DNA from: Brevibacterium sp. 'Marine' | GTDB lineage: Bacteria > Actinomycetota > Actinomycetes > Actinomycetales > Brevibacteriaceae | Reading direction: 5' to 3' | Length of the DNA: 64,000 nt | NCBI RefSeq assembly: GCF_012844365.1 | Contig: NZ_CP051626.1 | Span: 1,550,001 to 1,614,000, forward strand | Program-made: the position numbers and the translations under genes | Notes under the pieces: model-generated | Databases searched by the model: none | What the model was told of the DNA's origin: nothing | Seen by the model: the letters and a program-made list of their open reading frames with translations, nothing else | Shown here: positions 15,788-23,653 of the stretch, piece after piece | How the letters are laid out: each line of letters starts with the position of its first letter | How positions within the stretch are numbered: position 1 is the stretch's first letter

Positions 15788-17364
15788 AGGGGGATGTTAC
15801 CGTGCTTGCGCGCGGGCGCGTCGACGTGCTTGTTCTTCAGCGCCCGCAGGGAACGGACGATTCGGCTGCGGGTCTCGCTCGGCCTGATGACGGCGTCGAT
15901 ATAGCCTTCCTCGGCAGCCAGATACGGGTTGAGCAGCGCATCCTCGTAGTCCTGGATGAGCTCGGTACGTGCCGCCTCGACATCCTCACCGGCTTCTTCG
16001 ACGGCCTTGAGCTTGCGTCGGTAGACGATGTTCGCCGCGCCCTGAGCACCCATAACCGCGATCTGCGCGCTCGGCCAGGCGAGGTTGATATCGGCACCGA
16101 GCTGCTTCGACCCCATCACGCAGTACGCACCGCCGTAGGCCTTGCGGGTGATGAGGGTGACGAGCGGAACGGTGGCCTCGCCGTAGGCGTAGATGAGCTT
16201 CGCACCGCGGCGGATGATGCCGCCGTACTCCTGATCGGTGCCGGGCAGGAACCCGGGCACATCGACGAAGGTGAGGATCGGCAGATTGAAGGCATCGCAA
16301 AGGCGCACGAAGCGTGCGGCCTTCTCCGAGGCATCGATGTCGAGGGTGCCGGCCAGCTGCATGGGCTGGTTGGCGATGACGCCGACGCTCACGCCCTCGA
16401 CGCGGCCGAAGCCGGTGACGACGTTCGGGGCGAAGAGCTCCGAGACCTGCAGGAATTCGCCGTCATCGAGGATCGTGGTGACGACGTCGAGGATGTCGTA
16501 GGGCTGCGATGGCGAATCCGGCATGAGCGTATCCAGCGCCTCGTCCTCGGGAGTCAGTGACAGGTCGGAGACGAACTCGTCGGAATCGGCCGGATCGAGG
16601 TTGTTCTGCGGCAGGAACGAGAGCAGATCGCGGACATAGTTGAGCGCGTCATCCTCATCGGAGGCCAGGTAGTGGGCGTTTCCGGACACGGTGTTGTTCG
16701 TCCGTCCGCCGCCGAGCTCCTCATGGCCGACCGATTCGCCGGTCACGGTCTTGATGACGTCGGGACCGGTGATGTACATGTGGCTGATCTGGTCGACCAT
16801 GATCGTGACATCGGTCAGTGCGGGGGAGTACACGGCGCCGCCGGCGGAGGGGCCCATGATCAGCGAGATCTGCGGGATCACGCCCGAGGAGGCGACGTTG
16901 AGGCGGAAGATCTCGGCGAAGAGCGCAATCGATCCGACGCCTTCCTGGATCCGGGCGCCGCCGGAGTCGTTGATGCCGATGATCGGGCAGCCGAGCTTGA
17001 GCGCGAGCTTCTGGACCTTGACGATCTTGCGTCCGTTCGCCTCGGCCAGCGACCCGCCGAGGACGGTGAAGTCGTGGGCGAAGACCGCGACGGTCTTGCC
17101 TTCGATCGTGCCCAGACCGCAGACGACTCCATCACCGTCGGGGCGGTTGTCCTGCATCCCGAACTGGTGATTGTGGTGGCGGGCGAATTCGTCGATCTCC
17201 TGGAAGGAGTCGGCATCGAGGAGTGCCGCGATGCGTTCACGGGCGGTCTGCTTGCCGCGCTTGTGCTGATTGTCCACCGAGCGCTGATTGCCCGTGTGGG
17301 CCGCTTCCCTGCGCTGGGTGAAAGCGTCGATGCGCTCGGCTGTGGTCCGTGGAGTATCCGTCAT
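15784..17364 (-). CDS. accD: Acyl-CoA carboxylase beta subunit (carboxyltransferase)
   Basis: A 526-residue biotin-dependent carboxyltransferase of the PccB/AccD5 type. It transfers carboxyl from carboxybiotin on a separate alpha subunit to acetyl- or propionyl-CoA. Both oxyanion-hole Gly-Gly motifs are visible: [14 protein letters not shown] with [14 protein letters not shown] in the N-half (acyl-CoA site region) and [27 protein letters not shown] with [13 protein letters not shown] in the C-half (biotin site). ATG 17364 is chosen because a TATTGT hexamer lies 6 bases upstream. It is divergent from birA, the ligase that biotinylates its partner subunit. Confidence 0.94.
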   Translation of the reverse strand: MTDTPRTTAERIDAFTQRREAAHTGNQRSVDNQHKRGKQTARERIAALLDADSFQEIDEFARHHNHQFGMQDNRPDGDGVVCGLGTIEGKTVAVFAHDFTVLGGSLAEANGRKIVKVQKLALKLGCPIIGINDSGGARIQEGVGSIALFAEIFRLNVASSGVIPQISLIMGPSAGGAVYSPALTDVTIMVDQISHMYITGPDVIKTVTGESVGHEELGGGRTNNTVSGNAHYLASDEDDALNYVRDLLSFLPQNNLDPADSDEFVSDLSLTPEDEALDTLMPDSPSQPYDILDVVTTILDDGEFLQVSELFAPNVVTGFGRVEGVSVGVIANQPMQLAGTLDIDASEKAARFVRLCDAFNLPILTFVDVPGFLPGTDQEYGGIIRRGAKLIYAYGEATVPLVTLITRKAYGGAYCVMGSKQLGADINLAWPSAQIAVMGAQGAANIVYRRKLKAVEEAGEDVEAARTELIQDYEDALLNPYLAAEEGYIDAVIRPSETRSRIVRSLRALKNKHVDAPARKHGNIPL

Positions 17365-17370
17365 GTCTCC

Positions 17371-17376
17371 ACAATA
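17371..17376 (-). promoter_or_regulatory. -10 hexamer TATTGT for leaderless accD
   Basis: Read on the minus strand, TATTGT ends 6 bases before ATG 17364. It faces the birA -10 element across about 43 bases, so the two promoters must share their -35 region. Confidence 0.5.
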
Positions 17377-17419
17377 ACGATGACGTGAGACTTCGTTGTG
17401 CACTCTCACCAAAAGAATC

Positions 17420-17425
17420 TAGAGT
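17420..17425 (+). promoter_or_regulatory. -10 hexamer TAGAGT for leaderless birA
   Basis: TAGAGT ends 6 bases before GTG 17432 with no ribosome-binding site. Confidence 0.55.
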
Positions 17426-17431
17426 GGACTG

Positions 17432-18304
17432 GTGAACAGCCAACACAACTCTCTTCTCGTCGACGTCGACTCAGTGCGCCGCACCGCTGCGGATCGCGGA
17501 CTCTCGCTCCCGCCGCTGATCTGGGACGATACCTGCGCATCGACGAATGACGAACTTGCGCGAGTGGTCCGGGAGGGCGCCGGCACCGATTCGCCGGTGG
17601 CCGAGTTCACCATCCGCGGCACAGATTTTCAGAACGCCGGACACGGCCGTCTGGGCCGGGCCTGGACGGTGCCCGCCCGCCGGTCCCTGACATGGTCGAT
17701 ACTGCTCACACCTCCGACCGGTTTCTCCCATTGGGGATGGATCCCGCTCATCGCCGGTGAGGCCGTGCACTCCGCCGTCACCGAGGTGGGGGTGCCCGCC
17801 GCGATCAAATGGCCCAATGACGTGCTCACCGCCGACGGCAGGAAGCTGTGCGGCATCCTCGCTCGTGTCGAACCTTCGGCCGGCGGTGCCCAGATCGTCT
17901 TGGGCATGGGCCTGAACACCCGTTCGGAGCCTGCGGATCTGCCACGGGAGGACGCGAGCTCTCTGGCGATCGAAACCGGAGTCGACGGTTCAGAAATTGA
18001 TCATGAAGCGTTGCTAGTCTCAATTCTGAGCACATTGATCCCCTGCTACAGAGAGCTGATCGACTATGGAGATGAGGATTTCCGCGACAGCCGCACAGCG
18101 CGGAGAGTGCGTGATCATATGGTGACGCTCGGTTCGAAGGTCCGCGTGGAGAAGCCCGACGGCTCCGACATCATCGGCATCGCCACGGGGCTCGACTCCG
18201 GTGCCGACCTCATCATCGACGATCGTGTGTGCTTAAGCGCCGGAGACGTCCATCATCTGCGTCCTGCAGCGTCCCCGACAGCTCCGGGAAGGAGCGATCG
18301 CTGA
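17432..18304 (+). CDS. birA: Biotin--[acetyl-CoA-carboxylase] ligase
   Basis: A 290-residue monofunctional biotin protein ligase. It activates biotin to biotinyl-AMP and attaches it to the carrier domain of acyl-CoA carboxylases. The ATP/biotin loop appears as GHGRLGRAW (residues about 70-78, the GRGRxGRxW motif with H at one position) and the catalytic KWPNDVL at about 129-135; the C-terminal domain follows residue 235. No N-terminal helix-turn-helix is present, so it is not a BioR-like repressor. Leaderless GTG start. Its stop overlaps the adenylate cyclase start (TGATG), coupling the two. Confidence 0.93.
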   Translation: MNSQHNSLLVDVDSVRRTAADRGLSLPPLIWDDTCASTNDELARVVREGAGTDSPVAEFTIRGTDFQNAGHGRLGRAWTVPARRSLTWSILLTPPTGFSHWGWIPLIAGEAVHSAVTEVGVPAAIKWPNDVLTADGRKLCGILARVEPSAGGAQIVLGMGLNTRSEPADLPREDASSLAIETGVDGSEIDHEALLVSILSTLIPCYRELIDYGDEDFRDSRTARRVRDHMVTLGSKVRVEKPDGSDIIGIATGLDSGADLIIDDRVCLSAGDVHHLRPAASPTAPGRSDR

Positions 18305-19911
18305 TGGCGGTGTCGGACTTCACCGCCGGTTTCGACATCGTCGAACCCGACCAGCTGGGCAGTCCTGAGATCGCCGACGGTGAAGGCGCCTCCACGGACG
18401 GTCAGCCGTCTGACGATGCGGCACAGCCGGAGCGCGAAACATCTGGTCGCGACGTGCGCTCGGCTGCTGAGCCCGAGACGGCGGACCCCGAGGCGGACGA
18501 CCGACCCGCGGATGCCCTCACCGGCGAGGACGACGAGTCGAGCGCGGACGCCCTGTTCGACGACGTCGGCGACGACGAACCTGTCGGCGGTCTGACAGGC
18601 TCCGCTCCGCAGGCGGGGGAGGTCGGGGCAGAGCTCGCCGACGAGGTGACGGCCGATCCGGACCCGGCATCCGCCGATGCGGTTTCCACCGACACGGCTT
18701 CCACCGACACGGCTTCCACCGACGCGGCACCGGGCGTCGACGTCGATGAGGATTTCTTCAGCGGACTGCGTGAGGATCCGCGCACCACAGCGCTGCCGAT
18801 CGTCGACGACGCCGACGATGCGGTCGATGATGACGGTCCCGACTTCGACGACACGATCTATGAGACCAGGACCGCGGCCGAACGGCTCGAAGAGATCCTG
18901 CTCGACGGCAAGCGCGTCCTCGACCGACGGGAGGCCGCGAAACTCGGCGGGATCTCCACGGTCTCGGCCAGGAAGATGTGGCGGGCACTCGGCATGTCCC
19001 AGGCGAAGCCGACGGACAAGGCCTACACCGTCAGCGATGCGCATGCCCTGCGGATCTGGGCCAAACCCGTCGCCGACGGTCTCATCGACCAGACCACCGC
19101 ACTGTCCCTGGCCCGGGCCATCGGACAGACGACGGACCGCCTCGTCGTCTGGCAGATGGAGACCCTCGTCGAGTTCCTCACCGAGGAGAAGGGGCTGACC
19201 GACCCGGAAGCGAGACGGGACGCCCTGGCCGTCGTCGAAGAGATGATCGACCCGCTGCAGAAGATGCTCACCTACTCCTGGCGACGCAATCTCGCCGACG
19301 TCATGGGCCGTCTCAATGTCAATGTCTCCGACGGACTGGCCATGGACAACAGACAGGGCTGGTATGACTCGTCGATGCCGTTGGCCCGCGCCGTCGGATT
19401 CATCGACCTCGTCTCCTTCACCCGTCTGTCGCAGAAGATGGAGCCGCGCCAGTTGGCGGACATGGTCCAGGAGTTCCAGGGCATGGCCTACAACATCGTC
19501 GCCACCGGCGGCGGACGGGTCATCAAGACCGTCGGCGATGAAGTGTTCTTCGCCGCGTCGACCCCTCTGGCCGGAGCCGAGATCGCCATGACGCTGATGG
19601 AACGCGTCACCGCCGCCGAGGATCTGCCGCAGGCTCGCGTCGGCTTCGTCTGGGGCAGGGTGCTCTCCCGCCTCGGCGATATCTTCGGCTCCAGCGTCAA
19701 CCTCGCCGCACGTCTGACGGCGGTGGCCGATCCCGGCACGATCTTCACCGACGAGGAGACCGCACGAGTGCTCTCGGCCTCGGATGACTACGTCTTCGAA
19801 CCCCGCGATTCGATATCGCTGCACGGACTCGGTGAGACCTCCATCGGTGAGATGAAGCGCGGCACCGCGGCTCAGATGCGCCTCGACCTCGACGACGAAC
19901 CCGAGAGCTGA
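18304..19911 (+). CDS. Class III adenylate cyclase with acidic N-terminal region
   Basis: A 535-residue soluble cyclase making cAMP from ATP. Residues 1-195 are acidic and probably disordered, with tandem STDTA repeats near 128-142. Residues about 195-355 resemble the autoinhibitory, pH-responsive domain of M. tuberculosis Rv1264. The cyclase homology domain begins at about 362: metal-binding Asp in GFIDLVSFT, substrate Lys and second metal Asp in IKTVGDEVFF (about 407-414), adenine-specifying Asp in GDIFGSS, and the Asn/Arg pair in VNLAARL. All catalytic residues are therefore present. Its ATG overlaps the birA stop by one base, an unusual operon partner. Confidence 0.93.
   Translation: MAVSDFTAGFDIVEPDQLGSPEIADGEGASTDGQPSDDAAQPERETSGRDVRSAAEPETADPEADDRPADALTGEDDESSADALFDDVGDDEPVGGLTGSAPQAGEVGAELADEVTADPDPASADAVSTDTASTDTASTDAAPGVDVDEDFFSGLREDPRTTALPIVDDADDAVDDDGPDFDDTIYETRTAAERLEEILLDGKRVLDRREAAKLGGISTVSARKMWRALGMSQAKPTDKAYTVSDAHALRIWAKPVADGLIDQTTALSLARAIGQTTDRLVVWQMETLVEFLTEEKGLTDPEARRDALAVVEEMIDPLQKMLTYSWRRNLADVMGRLNVNVSDGLAMDNRQGWYDSSMPLARAVGFIDLVSFTRLSQKMEPRQLADMVQEFQGMAYNIVATGGGRVIKTVGDEVFFAASTPLAGAEIAMTLMERVTAAEDLPQARVGFVWGRVLSRLGDIFGSSVNLAARLTAVADPGTIFTDEETARVLSASDDYVFEPRDSISLHGLGETSIGEMKRGTAAQMRLDLDDEPES
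18684..18728 (+). repeat. Three 15-base tandem repeats in the cyclase gene
   Basis: Unit TTCCACCGACACGGC occurs at 18684-18698, 18699-18713 and (with one change) 18714-18728, encoding the STDTA repeats of the disordered N-terminal region. Confidence 0.85.
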
Positions 19912-19917
19912 GAGGAC

Positions 19918-22674
19918 TCAGAACAGGGCGGAGTCGTCGTCTCCGTCGTCATCATCGTGGGAGACGATCACGGCACCATCGGTGTCGAACTTCGACCGTG
20001 CGATCTCATCCTTGGCCTCATCGAGGTCGAGGTCGAGTTCATCGAGGCTCGTGGCCAGTCCCTGCTGTCCCCGCTGCTCCTTGCCGGTCGATCGCTTTCC
20101 GCCGGACTCGGCCGCCTTCTGGTCGGCCCCGGACTCGGCCTCCGCAGTCGCCTCGGTGGAGGCATCGGCAGAGGCGCCATCGTCGGTGCTCGCTGAATGG
20201 TCGTGGGCTTCGGCGCCGCCGAGGCGGGGCAGGGTGCCGATGACATCGATCTTCGACTCCAACGGCGATCCAGTCCCGTCACGACGGGACAGTTCGGCCG
20301 GAAGCGTGCGTGCACCGCCGGCGGTGGCCGCGGCCTGCGGAGAGTCGCCGACCCAGGCCAGCGACAGTTCGGTCTCGCCCTTGAGGAACTTGTGGGCGCG
20401 CACCCCGGAGGTGGCTCGGCCCTTGGTCGGGAACTCGGAGAATTCGCTGACCTTGATCGACGACGACGGGGCGCCGTAGAAATTCTCACCGCTGGCGATC
20501 GTGACGACCGCGAAGCTGCCGAGTTCGGCATCCGCGGCACCGTCCTCGTCGGTCTTCGCCGCCTTCGGGGTCATTCCGAAGAAGATCACCTTCGCCTCGG
20601 CGGCCACCTTGATCCCGGCCACCCCGGAGGCGTTCCAGCCCTGCGCGCGCAGACCGGAGGCGTCGAAGGCAAGCAGCTGGGCATTCGAGGTCACGAACAC
20701 GGAGAGGGAGTCGTCGATGTCCTCGGGCTGAGCGACTCCGACGACGGAGTCCTTGCCCTTGAGGGTGATGGCTTCCCATTCGTTCTTGTTCGGCCGCCCG
20801 GCCACCGACACGCGTTTGACGACGCCGTCGGCGGTGCCGAGGACGAATTCGCGGTCGAGGTCGACCAGGCCGATGATCTTCTCGTTCTTCTCCAGCGCCG
20901 CGTATTCGGCGATCTTCACCCCGCCGGCGACATTGGGCCGTGCCGCGGCCGGCGGCAGGGCCGGCAGATCGACGACATCGACCATGTGCAGGCGACCGGT
21001 GGTGGTGATAGCACCGACCTTGCCCTGAGTGGTGGTGACGATCTCGGAGACCAGCGCATCATGGCTGGAGCGTCGACCCTCGCGTGCCAGCGGAGCGGCA
21101 TCCGAGGTCCGCGCAATGCGTCCGGACGTCGACAGCAGCACCCGGCAGGGGGAATCGGCGATCTTGAGGTTCGTCGGAGCCTTCTTGCCCTTGGCCGTCA
21201 GCTCCTTCATCGACCCCTCGATGAGGACGGTGCGGCGAGGCGAGCCGATCACCTCGGCGGTGGACTCGAGCTCGGCGGCGACGAGCTCACGCAGCTTCGC
21301 CTCATCGGCCAGCAGCGATTCGAGGTAGTCGATTCTCTTCTTCAGCTCGTCACGTTCGGCCTCGAGTTCGAGCCGGGAGAACTTCGTGAGCCGACGCAGC
21401 TGCAGATCGAGGATGTACGTCGCCTGCAGCTCGGAGAGCTCGAAGACATCCATGAGGCGGGTGCGCGCCGTGGCCGCATCATCCGAGGAGCGGATGAGCT
21501 GGATGACCTCATCGATGTCGAGGATCGCAATGAGCAGACCCTCGACGAGGTGGAGTCGATCCTTGGCCTTGCGCAGCTGGAAGACCGTGCGCCTGCGCAC
21601 CACGTCGATGCGGTGGGAGAGGTAGACCATGAGCAGATCGCGCAGTCCCAGGGTCGAGGGCTGACCCTCGACGAGGCAGACGTTGTTGATGCCGAAGGAC
21701 TCCTCGAGCGGCGTCTGCCGGTAGAGCTCGGCGAGCACCGCCTCGGGGTTGAAGCCGTTCTTGATGCCGATGACCAGCCGCAGTCCGTTCTTGCGGTCCG
21801 AATAGTCGTCGATCGAGGCGATTCCGGTCAGCTTCTTCGCCCCGACCGCGTCCTTGACCTTCGACACGACCTTCTCCGGTCCCACGAGATAGGGCAGTTC
21901 GGTGACGACGATGCCCTTGCGGCGGGCACTGATGTTCTCGATGGAGACGGTGGCGCGGGTGCGGAACGTGCCACGGCCGGTCTCATAGGCCTCGCGCACT
22001 CCGTCGAGACCGATGATCCGACCGCCGGTGGGCAGGTCCGGGCCGGGGATGAAGCGCATGAGCTCCGCGAGCCCGGCGTCGGGGTTGCGGATGAGGTGGG
22101 CGCAGGCGGCGATGACTTCCCCGGGATTGTGCGGGGCCATGTTCGTGGCCATGCCCACAGCGATGCCCGAGGCGCCGTTGATGAGCAGGTTCGGGAAAGC
22201 GCTGGGCAGAACCTCGGGCTGGGTCAGCGTGTTGTCGTAGTTCGGCACGAAGTCGACGACATCTTCGTCGAGTCCGGCGATCATGTGCATCGACGCGGTC
22301 GTCAGCCGGGCCTCCGTATAGCGCGGGGCAGCGGGACCGTCGTCGAGGGAACCGAAATTGCCGTGGCCGTCGACGAGCGGCACACGCATGATGAAGTCCT
22401 GGCTCAGTCGGACCAGGGCGTCGTAGATCGCCGAATCACCGTGCGGGTGGAGCTTGCCCATGACATCGCCGACGATGCGGGAGGACTTCACATGCCCACG
22501 GTCGGGCCGCAGTCCCATATCGCCCATCTGGTAGACGATGCGACGCTGGACGGGTTTGAGACCGTCTCGGGCATCGGGCAGAGCACGGGAGTAGATGACC
22601 GAATACGCATACTCGAGGTACGAGCTCTCCATCTCTGAGGAGACGTCGACTTCGATGACTCTGCCTTCGGGCAT
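19918..22674 (-). CDS. parC: DNA topoisomerase IV / gyrase subunit A
   Basis: A 918-residue type IIA topoisomerase A subunit that breaks and rejoins DNA. The catalytic tyrosine is Y119 in APRYTEARL; the quinolone-determining region [19 protein letters not shown] precedes it. The breakage-reunion domain covers about residues 10-480, followed by a beta-pinwheel C-terminal domain ([34 protein letters not shown]). The canonical gyrase A-box QRGGRG is not seen, favouring the ParC-like paralogue. The last 90 residues are disordered and very acidic ([14 protein letters not shown]). ATG 22674 has a strong AAAGGAG site. No B subunit gene is adjacent; the gene converges with the cyclase, leaving 6 bases. 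Confidence 0.9.
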   Translation of the reverse strand: MPEGRVIEVDVSSEMESSYLEYAYSVIYSRALPDARDGLKPVQRRIVYQMGDMGLRPDRGHVKSSRIVGDVMGKLHPHGDSAIYDALVRLSQDFIMRVPLVDGHGNFGSLDDGPAAPRYTEARLTTASMHMIAGLDEDVVDFVPNYDNTLTQPEVLPSAFPNLLINGASGIAVGMATNMAPHNPGEVIAACAHLIRNPDAGLAELMRFIPGPDLPTGGRIIGLDGVREAYETGRGTFRTRATVSIENISARRKGIVVTELPYLVGPEKVVSKVKDAVGAKKLTGIASIDDYSDRKNGLRLVIGIKNGFNPEAVLAELYRQTPLEESFGINNVCLVEGQPSTLGLRDLLMVYLSHRIDVVRRRTVFQLRKAKDRLHLVEGLLIAILDIDEVIQLIRSSDDAATARTRLMDVFELSELQATYILDLQLRRLTKFSRLELEAERDELKKRIDYLESLLADEAKLRELVAAELESTAEVIGSPRRTVLIEGSMKELTAKGKKAPTNLKIADSPCRVLLSTSGRIARTSDAAPLAREGRRSSHDALVSEIVTTTQGKVGAITTTGRLHMVDVVDLPALPPAAARPNVAGGVKIAEYAALEKNEKIIGLVDLDREFVLGTADGVVKRVSVAGRPNKNEWEAITLKGKDSVVGVAQPEDIDDSLSVFVTSNAQLLAFDASGLRAQGWNASGVAGIKVAAEAKVIFFGMTPKAAKTDEDGAADAELGSFAVVTIASGENFYGAPSSSIKVSEFSEFPTKGRATSGVRAHKFLKGETELSLAWVGDSPQAAATAGGARTLPAELSRRDGTGSPLESKIDVIGTLPRLGGAEAHDHSASTDDGASADASTEATAEAESGADQKAAESGGKRSTGKEQRGQQGLATSLDELDLDLDEAKDEIARSKFDTDGAVIVSHDDDDGDDDSALF

Positions 22675-22821
22675 GGAACTCCTTTGACGCACGAACTGTT
22701 CGATTCGAACACCCGCCCGCGCCGAAGCCGGACCTCAGCGGGGGAGGGCACCCGTCGATTCTAGCGTTCGATTTGCGAACTCCTGCTCAATCGAGCGATC
22801 CCGGAGGGTTCGTGTCGGAGT

Positions 22822-23376
22822 TCAGGCGCTGTCGCGGCTGCCGCGCAGCCACTGGAAGAACTCCCTGAGGTACGCCTCGACATGCGAACGATCCGCAGTG
22901 CCGGCGACGAGCTCGCTGACCATCATGCCCGCGACCGAGCTGTTGACCCGCTGGGCGTATTCGGCGTCGACACCGGCGAAGCGCATGATGAATTCCCTGA
23001 TCGCGCGGAGGTTCTTCTCCTTGGCGACCACTGCCTCGGGCGGCAGCGCCGGATCGAGGCTGAGCATCATCATCGTGTAGAACCGATTGCGGTCGGTGGT
23101 CAGCCAGTTCATGCAGAAATCGATGGCGACTTCGATGGCATCGGCGCCCGGAGCAGCCACGAGTTCCGGCAGGCGTTCGAGCTGCTGGGAGTTCAGTTCT
23201 CCGATGCGCTCCATGATTCCGGTGATCAGGGCGTCGCGGGTGCGGTAGACATTCGAAGTCGACCCGACCGGCAGCTCGGCCAGGGCGTCGACCGCCCTGT
23301 GGGTGAGTCCGCGGACTCCTTGTTCGGCGACTACGGCGATCGCGGAGTCGGTGACGACGTCTCTGCGCGAAATCAT
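22822..23376 (-). CDS. TetR-family transcriptional regulator
   Basis: A 184-residue regulator. The DNA-binding region is residues about 1-50 (VVAEQGVRGLTHRAVDALAELPVGSTSNVYRTRDALITGIMERI); residues 60-180 form the ligand domain. Two adjacent inverted repeats upstream (23437-23464 and 23458-23479) are candidate self-operators. It lies between parC and the GNAT-synthetase gene, all on the minus strand but with gaps of about 150 and 280 bases, so it is probably monocistronic. Ligand and targets are unknown. Confidence 0.87.
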   Translation of the reverse strand: MISRRDVVTDSAIAVVAEQGVRGLTHRAVDALAELPVGSTSNVYRTRDALITGIMERIGELNSQQLERLPELVAAPGADAIEVAIDFCMNWLTTDRNRFYTMMMLSLDPALPPEAVVAKEKNLRAIREFIMRFAGVDAEYAQRVNSSVAGMMVSELVAGTADRSHVEAYLREFFQWLRGSRDSA

Positions 23377-23436
23377 GACTGTGAGGCCTCGCTCTCATGG
23401 GACACCCGCTGGCCGCGGACGCCTGGGACGGTGGAT

Positions 23437-23479
23437 GGCCAGTGTCTGGCCACAGACAGTGGCCGCCGGAGCGGCCACT
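23437..23479. promoter_or_regulatory. Double inverted repeat, candidate TetR operator
   Basis: GGCCAGTGTCTG and CAGACAGTGGCC (23437-23464, one mismatch between arms) overlap a second palindrome, AGTGGCCGC-CGGA-GCGGCCACT (23458-23479, perfect 9-base arms). Both share the AGTGGCC half-site and lie 60-105 bases upstream of the TetR start. Confidence 0.5.
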
Positions 23480-23653
23480 CACTAAAACACGAATTCATAA
23501 CATTTCGTGGTGAACGGATACAGACACTACCCGTCAAGTCTGCGAATTGGTATAGGACGCGCCAATCTTGCGCTCGGACAGTGAAATTCGAAGACAGCCT
23601 GCGGCGGGCGTGGATTCTCCTTTCAGCTCAGCAGGTCACCTCTCTGCGCCGAC

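Noticed and set aside
20197-22638. 813-codon plus-strand open frame
   Set aside because: It is antisense to the topoisomerase gene, which has complete motifs; the translation is a low-information Asp/Gly/Arg/Val shadow.
22756-22785. GTTCG/CGAAC inverted repeat upstream of the topoisomerase gene as an SOS box
   Set aside because: The half-sites face the wrong way (GTTCG-N5-CGAAC rather than CGAAC-N4-GTTCG).
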